Assembly: GCA_021786815.1 (NCBI GenBank)
Contig: JAJYMR010000055.1
Span: forward strand, 1-20,148
From: Deltaproteobacteria bacterium
Lineage (GTDB): Bacteria > Desulfobacterota > Binatia > Binatales > Binataceae
Length of the DNA: 20,148 bases
Direction: 5' to 3'
Both the position numbers and the translations under genes were made by a program. The notes below the pieces were generated by a model. The model made no database searches. It had not been told where the DNA came from and worked only from the letters and a program-made list of their open reading frames with translations. Shown piece by piece: positions 6,716 through 14,684 of the stretch (positions within the stretch are counted from its first letter, which is position 1; each line of letters begins with the position of its first letter).

Positions 6716-7543
6716 ATGGAACTCATCAGCGACTGGAAGGCGAGCCTCGAACTTGCGCTGGAGCGCGAACCAATCACGGTTCGCGACCTGAGGATAGGGG
6801 TTTTCTACACCGCGGCCGAACTATCGACGGGCCATACGGGCGTCGCGTTCACGCCGAGAGAGCTTGCCGACACTGTATGCTGCCCGAAGTCGGCCGCCGC
6901 GGCGCCTCATGCGGGCAGACTCGCGGGAGAGCAGGCGTGGCATCTCGCCGCCTATGCCGCCGCGGAAGCGCCGCTCAAAAGAGCGGTCGGGGTTGCGACG
7001 CTGAACGCGCTCTCGGCGCTCGCCGCGAGCAGAAGCGGTTTTCCCGGCGGACGGCTTTGCCCGGATCTCGACGCCCTCGACGCGGCGGAAATCGTCGGCG
7101 ACGACCGGGTCGCGATGGTGGGCGCGTTCGTGCCGTTCATCCGGCGCCTTCGAGGCAACGTCGCCGACCTCTGGATCGTTGACAAGCATCGCGAAGCCCT
7201 CAAGTCCGATGAAGCCGGCTTCTGGAGACCGCCTGAGCGCGCGGCCGAAGCGCTCTCGAGCGCATCCGTCGCAATCATCTCGGCCTCGGCGCTGGTCGAG
7301 GGCGGACTGGAAGCGATGCTCCATGCGGCGTCGCGCGCAAGGAGGGTCGTGCTCGCGGGACCTACGGCTCCCCTATGGACGGAGCCGTTCTTCTCGTGCG
7401 GAGTCGACGTGCTTGCGGGAATACGCGTCCTTGCGCCTGAGCGGATGCTCAGGATCGTTAGTGAAGGCGGTTCGGGATACTTCTTCAAAGACGCATCGGA
7501 AAAAGTGAGCGTGGTGCGGGAGAAAGGGAGCAGAAATGCCTGA
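6716..7543 (+). CDS. DUF364/DUF4213-type putative heavy-metal chelation protein
   Basis: A protein of 275 residues (278 if the TTG at 6707 is used). The N-terminal part, with GVFYTAAELSTGHTGVAFTP, fits the DUF4213 domain. The C-terminal half fits DUF364: VAMVGAFVPFIRRLRG, LWIVDKHREAL, ASVAIISASALVEGGLEAML, VVLAGPTAPLWTEPFFSCGV and a late SEGGSGYFF loop. DUF364 proteins are described only as putative heavy-metal chelators, with a fold that recalls PLP-independent enolase-like and Rossmann parts; no reaction is established. Cys residues at DTVCCPKS and RLCPDL could bind metal. It overlaps the following radical SAM gene by 8 bases, which argues that the two products act together. Neither start has a good ribosome binding site, so translation may be coupled to the upstream zinc-ribbon gene. 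Confidence 0.8.
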   Translation: MELISDWKASLELALEREPITVRDLRIGVFYTAAELSTGHTGVAFTPRELADTVCCPKSAAAAPHAGRLAGEQAWHLAAYAAAEAPLKRAVGVATLNALSALAASRSGFPGGRLCPDLDALDAAEIVGDDRVAMVGAFVPFIRRLRGNVADLWIVDKHREALKSDEAGFWRPPERAAEALSSASVAIISASALVEGGLEAMLHAASRARRVVLAGPTAPLWTEPFFSCGVDVLAGIRVLAPERMLRIVSEGGSGYFFKDASEKVSVVREKGSRNA

Positions 7544-8774
7544 GACAGGAGGCGCTTACGCGCAGGCGCGTTTCGCGATACGACGGCCATCGTTCGACCT
7601 CGGGCTTCGGCCCTTCATCGTAATCTGGGAGATCACCCGGGCATGCGATCTGGCGTGCGCGCATTGCCGCGCCTCCGCGATGCCCGAGCGCAATCCCGGC
7701 GAGCTTTCGCCCGAGGAATCGCGCTCGCTCATCGATCAGATCGCGGCGTTTGGGCCACCCGCGCCGCTTTTCGTGATGACCGGCGGCGACCCGGTCAAGC
7801 GGCCCGACCTGCTGGAGCTGGTCTCCTACGCTTCAAGCCGCGGATTGCCGGTTTCGCTCTCGCCGTCCGCTACGCCGCTGCTCACACCCTCGCTGGTGCG
7901 CGAACTGCGCTCAGCCGGGCTGGTCGCGCTTTCGCTCAGCGTTGACGGCGCCTCGGCGCAGGTACACGACGCCTTCCGCGGCGTCGACGGCGTCTTCGAA
8001 AGGACGCTTGCGGCGTGGGAGGCTGCGCGCGAGTGCGGCCTCAAGGTGCAGATCAACACGACGGTCGCGAAACTCAACATGCTCGACCTGCCGCGCATCG
8101 CGCATCTGGTGCTGGAACGCGGCGCGATGACCTGGAGCGTGTTTTTCCTGGTACCGGTCGGACGGGGAATCAGCCTGGAGCAGCTCTCGCCCGAGGAATG
8201 CGAAGACGTGATGCATTTCCTGTACGACGCCGGCACCGTGCTTCGGGTCAAAACCACCGAGGGACACCATTACAAGCGAATCGTGCTCGAACGGATGGCG
8301 CTGGAACGACGCGGACTCAAGCCCGAGCAGGTGCTCAAGCTCGGCCCGACCTATCGCGCGCTGCGCGGCGCGCTCGAGCCGTGGCCGGCGCGTCCGAGCG
8401 AGCGGCGGACGCCGATTGAAATAAACGCGGGGCGCGGATTCGTTTTCATCTCGCACGTCGGCAGCGTACATCCGAGCGGCTTTCTGACCGCCGCCGGCGG
8501 GGACGTGCGTACCGCTCCGCTCGCCCAAATCTACCGGAAAAGCCCGATGTTCACCGAGCTTCGCGACATGGCGAAGCTTCAGGGACGATGCGGCGCGTGC
8601 GAGTTTGCGCGGATGTGCGGGGGCTCGCGCTCACGCGCCTACGCGACGACCGGAAACCATCTCGCCGAGGACCCGCTCTGCGGCTACGTGCCCGGAAGCT
8701 TTCCCTTTCCCGGTGATATCGGGGAGCTCGTCGGCAAACGGCCCGCCGAACACACGGCAGAGCGCTCCGCCTAA
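7536..8774 (+). CDS. Radical SAM/SPASM-domain protein (TIGR04053-like; AhbD/NirJ/PqqE relatives)
   Basis: A 412-residue radical SAM enzyme. The [4Fe-4S]-SAM motif is CDLACAHC (Cys37, Cys41, Cys44), followed by the SAM-binding GGDP at residues 83-86 and LSVDGAS at 134-140. A C-terminal SPASM-like auxiliary cluster region runs CGAC (352-355), Cys361 and Cys382, ending DPLCGYVPG. This layout is shared by heme-pathway enzymes such as AhbD and NirJ and by peptide-modifying enzymes such as PqqE. The overall sequence, including SVFFLVPVGRG and HHYKRI, looks most like the uncharacterised TIGR04053 group. The start has a GGGAG ribosome binding site and lies within the end of the DUF364 gene. It ends 8 bases from the convergent phoR stop. 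The substrate is unknown; no heme-pathway gene lies nearby. Confidence 0.88.
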   Translation: MPETGGAYAQARFAIRRPSFDLGLRPFIVIWEITRACDLACAHCRASAMPERNPGELSPEESRSLIDQIAAFGPPAPLFVMTGGDPVKRPDLLELVSYASSRGLPVSLSPSATPLLTPSLVRELRSAGLVALSLSVDGASAQVHDAFRGVDGVFERTLAAWEAARECGLKVQINTTVAKLNMLDLPRIAHLVLERGAMTWSVFFLVPVGRGISLEQLSPEECEDVMHFLYDAGTVLRVKTTEGHHYKRIVLERMALERRGLKPEQVLKLGPTYRALRGALEPWPARPSERRTPIEINAGRGFVFISHVGSVHPSGFLTAAGGDVRTAPLAQIYRKSPMFTELRDMAKLQGRCGACEFARMCGGSRSRAYATTGNHLAEDPLCGYVPGSFPFPGDIGELVGKRPAEHTAERSA

Positions 8775-8782
8775 AACGCGTC

Positions 8783-10222
8783 TCAGGTGCCGGAGGTTCC
8801 GGTAGCGGCGGCGGCAGCTGACGCGGCGGCGGGAATCCAAACCGTGACCGTGGTTCCCTCGCGCAGCTTGCTCTCGATTTTGAGCGAGCCGCCGTGAAGC
8901 TGAACGATGTGCTTCACGATGGCGAGGCCAAGCCCGGTGCCGCCCAGCTCACGCGAGCGGGCGCGATCGACCCGGTAGAAGCGCTCGGTGAGGCGCGGAA
9001 TATCGGCCGCCGGAATCCCCTCGCCCGTGTCGCTCACGACCAGTTCCACGCCCGGCCGCGATTCGGGCGGCGCGGAGGCGGCTGCGCGCGCCGAAGCCAC
9101 AACGGTTCCTCCGCGTGGCGTGTATTTGATCGCGTTGTCGAGCAGATTGAGCATCACCTGATGCAGCCGGTCGCGATCCCCGCGCATCAGCGGCAGATCC
9201 CCGTGACAATCGACCGAAAGCTCAACGCCCTCGCGCCGCGCCTGCTCGCGCATCAGTTCCTCGGCGTCCCTCAGAACGGAGGCCGCCTCGAGATCGTCGA
9301 ACTTGAGCGGCGTGAGTCCGCGTTCAAGGTCGGACAGCGAGATCAGGTCGTCGATCAGGCGCGAGAGCCGGCGCGCCTGATGCTCGATTATGCCGAGGAA
9401 GCGGCGCTGGGTTTCGGGGTCGTCGACGCCGCGCGCCAGTGTCTCGGCGTAGCCGTATAGAGCGGAGAGCGGCGTGCGGATTTCGTGCGTCAGGTTGGCG
9501 ACAAAATCCGAACGCACCGTCTCGTAGGTTTTGAGCTGCGTGATGTCGTGAAAAACAAAGACCCACGCGGCGCCGCCTGCACCGGAGCGGCGCACCGGGG
9601 CCACACTGACCGAGACGTGCCGCGGCGCGGGCGTCTGAAGGGCGATTTCGGCGCTGGTCACCTGGCCCTCGCCCGAGGCGGTTGAGCGCGAGACAAACTC
9701 CTGGAGGCGCGCGTCACGGCACAGCTCGATGAAATCACGGCCCCGGTAGCTCGCGTCGGGACTGAGCGCGAACATCCGCCGCGCCGGAGCGTTGAGCAGC
9801 ACCACGTCCCCCTTGGAGCCGGTGACGACCACCGCCTCGGTCATGCTGCGCAGAATCGCCTCGAATTCGTCGCGCTGTTCGGCGAGCGATTCGACTTCGT
9901 CAACCACGCCGTCGGCGGCGTCCAGCAGGCGGCGCTCCGCACGGCCCATCGCGTCGCGCTCGTCGGGGATGAGATGGGGCGGGGGCTGGCGTTTTTCGAG
10001 CGAGGCCGCAACCGTCTCGATACGTTCGGCGCGGCTCGTCCATACTCGCGCAACCGCAAGCGTGGACCAGCCGGCAAAAACCGCTCCGGCCACCAGCGCC
10101 GCCACTACCCACGAGACCGAAACCGTTTGCTCGGTTGCGGCCAGAATGAGCAGCACCAGCGCCGGAGGAAAAAATCCCGCGGCGACCGCTGCCGCCATCT
10201 TCCAGTTGGGCGATTTAGTCAA
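8783..10222 (-). CDS. phoR: Phosphate regulon sensor histidine kinase PhoR
   Basis: A membrane histidine kinase of about 480 residues in the position and form of PhoR, which phosphorylates PhoB when phosphate is scarce. Numbering from a TTG at 10249, two N-terminal membrane segments (about 18-39 and 47-68) leave almost no periplasmic part, as is usual for PhoR. A PAS domain follows (about 125-240). The H-box is ANLTHEIRTPLSALYGY with His255, the N-box is NLLDNAIKYTPRGG, and the G-boxes are DTGEGIPAAD and GGTGLGLAIVKHI. The start is uncertain: TTG 10249, TTG 10222 (overlapping the phoB stop, used here; GGAGG is just upstream, though closer than usual) and ATG 10198 are all possible. It overlaps or abuts phoB and is the last gene of the operon. 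Confidence 0.92.
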   Translation of the reverse strand: MTKSPNWKMAAAVAAGFFPPALVLLILAATEQTVSVSWVVAALVAGAVFAGWSTLAVARVWTSRAERIETVAASLEKRQPPPHLIPDERDAMGRAERRLLDAADGVVDEVESLAEQRDEFEAILRSMTEAVVVTGSKGDVVLLNAPARRMFALSPDASYRGRDFIELCRDARLQEFVSRSTASGEGQVTSAEIALQTPAPRHVSVSVAPVRRSGAGGAAWVFVFHDITQLKTYETVRSDFVANLTHEIRTPLSALYGYAETLARGVDDPETQRRFLGIIEHQARRLSRLIDDLISLSDLERGLTPLKFDDLEAASVLRDAEELMREQARREGVELSVDCHGDLPLMRGDRDRLHQVMLNLLDNAIKYTPRGGTVVASARAAASAPPESRPGVELVVSDTGEGIPAADIPRLTERFYRVDRARSRELGGTGLGLAIVKHIVQLHGGSLKIESKLREGTTVTVWIPAAASAAAAATGTSGT

Positions 10223-10958
10223 GCGCCTCCGGATTGAACCGGTATCCAACGCTGCGCACGGTCAGGATCAGCTCGGGCTTCGCGTCGTCGCGCTCCAGAT
10301 GCTGGCGCAGGCGGCGGACGTGCACGTCAACCGTGCGCGGTTCAACGAACGTATCGCGCCCCCAGACCATGTCAAGAAGCTGCTCGCGCGTGTACACGCG
10401 CATCGGATGCTCGACGAAGAAGCGCAACAACTCGAATTCGCGAAGCGCCAGGTCCCGCCGCTCGCCATCGACGTAAACCTGGTAGGTGTCGTAGTCGATT
10501 CTGAGCCGGCCGCGTTCCCAGGTGCCCGCCCGATGGGCGTCGCCGCGGCCGCTGGCGCGGCGAAGCAACGCCTTGACGCGCGCGACCAGTTCGCGGGGAC
10601 TGAACGGCTTGACCACGTAGTCGTCGGCGCCCATCTCGAGCCCGAGCACGCGGTCAACCTCGGTTCCCTTGGCGGTGACGATAAGAATCGGCAGCGTCGC
10701 GGTCGCCTTTTCGGCCCGCACCAGCCGGCACACTTCGAGCCCCGGCGTCCCGGGCAGCATCAGGTCGAGCACCAGCAGGTCGGGCGCACGGCGCTTGATG
10801 CGTTCGAGGGCCTCGGCGCCGCTGGCCGCTTCCTCGACGGAGAAGCCTTCCCGTTCGAGGTTGTACCGGATCAGCTCGCGGATATCGGCCTCGTCCTCGA
10901 CGACGAGAATTTTCGGACGCGGGCCGCGCTCGAGTTGTTCGGCGGCAAGAGGGCTCAT
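10215..10958 (-). CDS. phoB: Phosphate regulon response regulator PhoB (OmpR/PhoB family)
   Basis: A 247-residue response regulator. The receiver domain (about 15-135) has the acidic pair Glu21/Asp22, phospho-acceptor Asp65 in LVLDLMLPG, Thr95 in ILIVTAKG and Lys117 in VVKPFSPRE. The C-terminal OmpR-type winged helix (about 150-245) includes LREFELLRFFVEHP, TVDVHVRRLRQHLE and the closing TVRSVGYRF. It should activate promoters carrying Pho boxes, including the candidate upstream of this same locus. An N-terminal extension of about 14 residues precedes the receiver domain. The ATG overlaps the phoU stop (ATGA), and its own stop lies inside the start region of phoR, so the genes are translated together. 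Confidence 0.95.
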   Translation of the reverse strand: MSPLAAEQLERGPRPKILVVEDEADIRELIRYNLEREGFSVEEAASGAEALERIKRRAPDLLVLDLMLPGTPGLEVCRLVRAEKATATLPILIVTAKGTEVDRVLGLEMGADDYVVKPFSPRELVARVKALLRRASGRGDAHRAGTWERGRLRIDYDTYQVYVDGERRDLALREFELLRFFVEHPMRVYTREQLLDMVWGRDTFVEPRTVDVHVRRLRQHLERDDAKPELILTVRSVGYRFNPEALD

Positions 10959-11644
10959 TCCTTCTTCTTGTCCATGTGACGGATCATTTTGCCCTTGACC
11001 ATGAAGGCGACCATCTCGGCGATGTTCGTCGCGTGGTCGGCGATACGCTCAAGGTATTTGGAGATAAACAGAATATTGGTGGCGCGCCGGATCGTGTGCG
11101 GATCCTCGGCCATGTAGCTCAAAAGCTCGCGATAGACCTGATGGTTCAGGTGGTCAACCTCGTCATCGCGGGCAATCACCTCGTCGGCTAGCGCGGTATC
11201 CGAACGCATGAAGGCGTCGATGCTGTCCTTGACCATCGATTGCGCGATTTCCGACATCCGCGGCAGGTCGAGATAAGGCTTGAGCTGCGGCTCCTCGTTG
11301 AGCTCGATCACCCGCTCGACGATATTCACCGCGTTGTCGCCGATACGCTCGAGGTCGGTGGTTATCTTGAGCCCGGTGGTGATGAAGCGAAGGTCGCTTC
11401 CGGCGGGCTGATGCAGCGCGAGCAGCCGGATGCATCGCTCGTCCGATTCGACGTCCATGCGGTTGACTTCCTCGTCCTGCAGGATGACCTGGCGGGCAAG
11501 GGGCGTGTCGCGCTTGACCAGAGCCTCCATCGCGTCGGCGATTTGACGTTCGACCAGGCCGCCCATCTTGAGAAGACCCGCGCGCAGTCCGCGCAACTCC
11601 TCTTCATATTGTCTGTTGGTATGAAGCAGTTGCGACGTGTCCAT
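10955..11644 (-). CDS. phoU: Phosphate signalling/transport regulator PhoU
   Basis: A 229-residue PhoU, the two-repeat helical protein that links Pst transporter activity to PhoR and keeps the Pho regulon off when phosphate is ample. Each three-helix repeat carries the metal-binding E/DxxxD pattern: the first includes DLERIGDNAVNIVER, the second includes KYLERIADHATNIAEM. It starts MDTSQLLHTNRQYEEELRGL. The ribosome binding site is strong (AGGGAGGG about 8 bases upstream). It lies 23 bases after pstB and overlaps phoB. Since the partner permease genes here are broken, PhoU either works with a transporter encoded elsewhere or has lost its usual input. Confidence 0.96.
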   Translation of the reverse strand: MDTSQLLHTNRQYEEELRGLRAGLLKMGGLVERQIADAMEALVKRDTPLARQVILQDEEVNRMDVESDERCIRLLALHQPAGSDLRFITTGLKITTDLERIGDNAVNIVERVIELNEEPQLKPYLDLPRMSEIAQSMVKDSIDAFMRSDTALADEVIARDDEVDHLNHQVYRELLSYMAEDPHTIRRATNILFISKYLERIADHATNIAEMVAFMVKGKMIRHMDKKKE

Positions 11645-11667
11645 CTGTCGAGCCCTCCCTAGCCGGC

Positions 11668-12429
11668 CTATCCAAAGCGTCCCGTTATGTAATCCTCGGT
11701 TTCGCGGCGCGCGGGATTCGTGAAGATTTGCCTGGTCTCCCCGAATTCAATCAAGTCCCCGGCGTTCAGAAACGCAGTCAGGTCCGACGTTCGCGCCGCC
11801 TGCTGCATGTTGTGTGTCACTATAACTATAGTGTAATTCGCCTTGAGCTCGAGTAATAGCTCCTCGATTCGCGCGGTCGAGATCGGATCGAGTGCTGAGC
11901 ACGGCTCGTCCATCAGCAGGACCTCGGGTTCCACCGCGAGCGCGCGCGCGACGCAGAGCCGCTGCTGCTGCCCGCCCGACAGGCTGATACCGGGGCGATT
12001 CAGCCGGTCCTTGACCTCTTCCCATAGCGCGGCCTGCCTAAGGCTTCGTTCGACGACCCGGGCGCGTTCGGCGCGGCTCTGCGCGATGTTGTTCAGCCTC
12101 AAGCCCGCCGCGACGTTTTCCTCCACCGACATGGTCGGAAACGGAGTCGGCTTCTGGAACACCATCCCGATTCGCCGCCTGACGCCGACCGCATCGATTG
12201 CCGGGTCGTAGATGTTCTCGCCGTCGAGGATCACCTCGCCTTCGACCCGTGCGCCCGTCACGACCTCGTGCATCCGGTTGAGGCATCGGACCAGCGTCGA
12301 TTTACCGCATCCCGAAGGCCCGATAATCGCGGTTATACGGTTCTCCGGGAATGCCAGGTTGATATCGTTCAAAGCCCGCACCTGGCCGAAATAGGCGCTC
12401 AGGTTACGGGTGATAAGCTTCTCAGCCAT
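11668..12429 (-). CDS. pstB: Phosphate ABC transporter ATP-binding protein PstB
   Basis: A 253-residue ATPase of the high-affinity phosphate importer PstSCAB. It has the Walker A GPSGCGKST (37-45), Q-loop region MVFQKPTPFPTM, ABC signature LSGGQQQ (150-156), Walker B LLMDEPCSALDP and the IVTHNMQQA switch histidine. The ending EFGETRQIF...DYITGRFG is a PstB hallmark. The length is normal and the gene looks intact. The ATG overlaps the stop of the pstA remnant by 8 bases, the usual pstA-pstB coupling, which indicates that the junction with pstA is original. There is no independent ribosome binding site of note, so its translation may suffer from the broken upstream frame. Confidence 0.96.
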   Translation of the reverse strand: MAEKLITRNLSAYFGQVRALNDINLAFPENRITAIIGPSGCGKSTLVRCLNRMHEVVTGARVEGEVILDGENIYDPAIDAVGVRRRIGMVFQKPTPFPTMSVEENVAAGLRLNNIAQSRAERARVVERSLRQAALWEEVKDRLNRPGISLSGGQQQRLCVARALAVEPEVLLMDEPCSALDPISTARIEELLLELKANYTIVIVTHNMQQAARTSDLTAFLNAGDLIEFGETRQIFTNPARRETEDYITGRFG

Positions 12430-12695
12430 GGATTAGTGCAGCGCCCCTGCTTGCCCGCCCGTCACCCATCTTACCCCGAGTCTCGAGCGCAAGCACGATA
12501 ACGGTAAGCACCAGCGCCCCGGCCCATGCCTGGCGCTGCCAGTCGGGAAAAGGCGAGATGGCATAGGTATAGATCTGGACGGTAAGCGAAGCGATAGGCT
12601 GCATCAGCCAAGTGGACCAGAACCGGTTGCGGGCGGCGCGCCTCGTGGCGCTCCACCGCGGCCTCGTCAACCACGGAATTCACCGAATCGGCCAT
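12422..12695 (-). pseudogene. pstA: Collapsed Pst permease gene: N-terminal stub joined out of frame to the PstA C-terminus
   Basis: Two pieces lie in different frames. A well-started N-terminus (ATG 12695, MADSVNSVVDEAAVERHEARR) looks like the charged cytoplasmic leader of a Pst permease, PstC or PstA. From about 12630 downwards, a second frame reads NRFWSTWLMQPIASLTVQIY, then YAISPFPDWQRQAWAGALVL. This is the last third of the transmembrane part of PstA and ends at a stop that overlaps pstB. A normal permease has about 280-320 residues; here some 200 or more are missing, with a frameshift at the junction. Following the N-terminal frame instead gives a 75-residue nonsense product ending at 12471. 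No other pstC, pstA or pstS sequence is visible in the window. It could be a real deletion or an assembly error. Confidence 0.75.
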
Positions 12696-12702
12696 CGCCC
12701 GG

Positions 12703-12708
12703 CCTCCC
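12703..12708 (-). promoter_or_regulatory. Ribosome binding site of the broken permease gene
   Basis: On the minus strand GGGAGG lies 7 bases before ATG 12695. A good site at this start shows that the stub is the real beginning of the first gene behind the Pho promoter. Confidence 0.6.
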
Positions 12709-12778
12709 GCGCTGTCGACAAGACCGATTCCTTCCCTTGAATCCCGGGCAAACGGGCGCACACACCATCACTACGTAA

Positions 12779-12811
12779 ATTGTACATTCCGACTATTACG
12801 GAGATGTTACG
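12779..12811 (-). promoter_or_regulatory. Candidate Pho-box promoter of the pst-pho operon
   Basis: Reading the minus strand, two 7-base direct repeats CGTAACA and CGTAATA (12811-12805 and 12800-12794) are separated by 4 bases, giving the 11-base period of PhoB sites. Nine bases further on comes TACAAT (12784-12779), a good -10 hexamer; known PhoB promoters have the -10 about 10 bases after the box and no separate -35. The repeat sequence is not the E. coli CTGTCAT, so this rests on geometry and on its place about 100 bases before the first pst start. The stretch from 12709 to 12778 would be the leader. Confidence 0.45.
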
Positions 12812-12851
12812 AAGATAATAACGGTGGTTTAAAGCAGGCCGGGGATTCCGC

Positions 12852-14123
12852 CTAGGCACGCGTGATCCGCTCCACGCCACCCATGTAAGGCCGCAGCACC
12901 TCCGGAACCGTGATACTGCCGTCATCATTCTGGTAATTTTCGAGCACGGCGATAAGCGTGCGCGGAAGCCCCAGGCCCGAGCCGTTGAGCGTGTGGACGA
13001 ATTCCGGCTTTCCGCCCTTCTCGCGGAACCGAATCTGCGCGCGCCGCGCCTGGAAGTCCCAGCAATTCGAGCATGAACTTACTTCCAGCCACTCCCGCAC
13101 GCCCGGCGCATACATCTCAACGTCATACTTTCCCGCAGCCGAGAAGCCGAGGTCTCCGGTGCACATCTGGACCACGCGGAATGGGATCTTGAGCCGCCTG
13201 CATACTTCGCACGCGTTCTCGACGAGCTTGTCCAGCTCTTCGTCGGAGGTTGCCGGATGGACCACCTTGACCATCTCGACCTTGTCGAACTGATGGCCGC
13301 GCTTGATACCGCGGACGTCGCGCCCGGCGGACATCTTTTCGCGCCGAAAGCACGGCGTGTAGGCGGTCATGTAAATCGGCAGGCGCTCGGCTTCGAGGAT
13401 TTCGCGCGCGTAGAGGTTGGTCAACGGGACTTCGGCGGTCGGAACGAACCAGAAGTCCTCTTCCTTGTCGCGATACATCGTGTCCTCGAACTTCGGCAGA
13501 TGGGCGCTGCCGATAACCGTCGCCGTGTTGACCATCAGCGGCGGCGCGAATTCGAGATAGCCCTGCTCTTGCGTCTTTAAGTCGAGCATCCAGGCGATAA
13601 GCGCCCGTTCCAGCCGCGCACCCATCCCGACCAGGAAATGGAACCGCGTGCCCGAGAGCTTCACGCCGCGCTCGAAGTCGATTATCCCGAGCCGCTCGCC
13701 AAGCTCCCAATGCGGTTTCGGCTCGAAGGTGAACTCGCGCTCGACGCCCTCGGTGCGGACGATCCGGTTTTCGCTGTCGTCCTTGCCGACCGGGACCCAG
13801 TCGCGCGGGAGATTCGGCAGCATCAGGAGCAGCCTTGTGTTTTCTTCCTCCAACGCCGCGAGATCGCGCTCGCCAGCCGAGATCTGCTCGCCCAACTGGC
13901 GCATCTCGGCGCGCTTTCGGTCGCGTTCCTCGGGAGTGGCCTTGCCAAGTTCCTTGGATTCGCGCGTGCGGCGCGCCCGCATCTCGTCGAGCTCATGCTG
14001 AAGGCGGCGCCGGCGCGCGTCGGCCTCCAGTACACGGTCGATATCGCCCGGGTCCGCACCGGTCTGGGCGATTTTGGTCTTTACATAGTCGGGCTGTTCG
14101 CGAATCAGCTTGATGTCGAGCAT
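12852..14123 (-). CDS. serS: Serine--tRNA ligase
   Basis: A 423-residue class II seryl-tRNA synthetase that charges tRNA-Ser, and also tRNA-Sec where present. It starts MLDIKLIREQPDYVKTKI. The first 100 or so residues form the antiparallel coiled-coil arm that grips the long variable arm of the tRNA. The catalytic core follows: the TAEVPLTNLYA serine-site region, motif 2 as CFRREKMSAGRDVRGIKRGHQFDKVE, the ARRAQIRFR segment, and motif 3 as LNGSGLGLPRTLIAVLENYQ. The length is normal. Its ATG follows the stop of the UPF0102 gene with no base between, so the two are co-transcribed. It ends about 40 bases before the Pho-box-like promoter. Confidence 0.97.
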   Translation of the reverse strand: MLDIKLIREQPDYVKTKIAQTGADPGDIDRVLEADARRRRLQHELDEMRARRTRESKELGKATPEERDRKRAEMRQLGEQISAGERDLAALEEENTRLLLMLPNLPRDWVPVGKDDSENRIVRTEGVEREFTFEPKPHWELGERLGIIDFERGVKLSGTRFHFLVGMGARLERALIAWMLDLKTQEQGYLEFAPPLMVNTATVIGSAHLPKFEDTMYRDKEEDFWFVPTAEVPLTNLYAREILEAERLPIYMTAYTPCFRREKMSAGRDVRGIKRGHQFDKVEMVKVVHPATSDEELDKLVENACEVCRRLKIPFRVVQMCTGDLGFSAAGKYDVEMYAPGVREWLEVSSCSNCWDFQARRAQIRFREKGGKPEFVHTLNGSGLGLPRTLIAVLENYQNDDGSITVPEVLRPYMGGVERITRA

Positions 14124-14573
14124 TCAGAACGCGTTCCTAAGTATCTCGAATTTACGGCTTCGGCCGTCGCCGCTTATCGCGACCACGTCGAAGCGGATCG
14201 GACGGTTTCCGGTACGATAACGCGCCGCGAAAATCTCGGCCGCGCGGCGGATTCTCCTCTGCTTGCCTTCATCGACAGCGGCCGCCGGCGTGCCGGCGAC
14301 ATTGCCGCGGCGTGCCTTGACCTCAACGAACACGACCGTATCGCCCTCCATCGCGACCAGGTCGATCTCGGCGCCAGCCGCGCGAAAGTTCCGCGCCAGC
14401 ACCCGGTAGCCGCGCCATCGAAGGTGCCGCGCCGCCAGACGCTCGCTGCGACGCCCGAACGAGAAAGGCCCGCCACCGGCCCATTCCCGCGCCCGCGCAA
14501 CGAGTCCGCCCAGCCATCCGAGACCCCCGCCGGAACCTTCCCTCGCGAGATTCGCCCGCCGCTTTCCGCGCAT
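14124..14573 (-). CDS. UPF0102 (YraN-like) endonuclease-fold protein
   Basis: A 149-residue protein of the UPF0102/YraN family, which has a Holliday-junction-resolvase-like nuclease fold but no settled function. The conserved part starts at FGRRSERLAARHL (about residue 39), continues with LARNFRAAGAEIDLVA and FVEVKARRG, and ends with FDVVAISGDG. Asp71, Glu84 and Lys86 fit the D-ExK nuclease pattern. The family is usually about 115-130 aa; the 38-residue glycine-rich N-terminal stretch here is extra, and the true start could be a later non-ATG codon. It is immediately upstream of serS. Its start is separated from the divergent gatC by 111 bases that must hold both promoters. Confidence 0.88.
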   Translation of the reverse strand: MRGKRRANLAREGSGGGLGWLGGLVARAREWAGGGPFSFGRRSERLAARHLRWRGYRVLARNFRAAGAEIDLVAMEGDTVVFVEVKARRGNVAGTPAAAVDEGKQRRIRRAAEIFAARYRTGNRPIRFDVVAISGDGRSRKFEILRNAF

Positions 14574-14684
14574 GTTCCTGCATCAACGTAGATGCCCCGG
14601 CACGTGCTGGCAAGCGCGCGGCCCCGGAGTTCGCAACCGCACGCGACTGACTTGGATGGCCCATAATGTTAGGATTCTGTAGCG

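Noticed and set aside
9792..10979. 395-codon plus-strand open frame opposite phoR and phoB
   Set aside because: PhoR and PhoB carry all catalytic motifs on the minus strand; this is a codon-bias shadow.
12471..12695. Considered the 75-codon frame from ATG 12695 as an intact small gene
   Set aside because: After the N-terminal leader its translation loses protein-like character exactly where the next frame shows PstA's conserved C-terminus, so a frameshifted remnant explains it better.
13638..14591. Long plus-strand open frame (317 codons) opposite serS and the UPF0102 gene
   Set aside because: Both minus-strand genes have strong family motifs. This frame has no recognisable domain and is the GC-rich antisense shadow.
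14645..14684. CATAAT at 14662-14667 considered as a -10 element for gatCAB
   Set aside because: No -35-like hexamer lies at a 16-18 base spacing, so I did not list it as a promoter.
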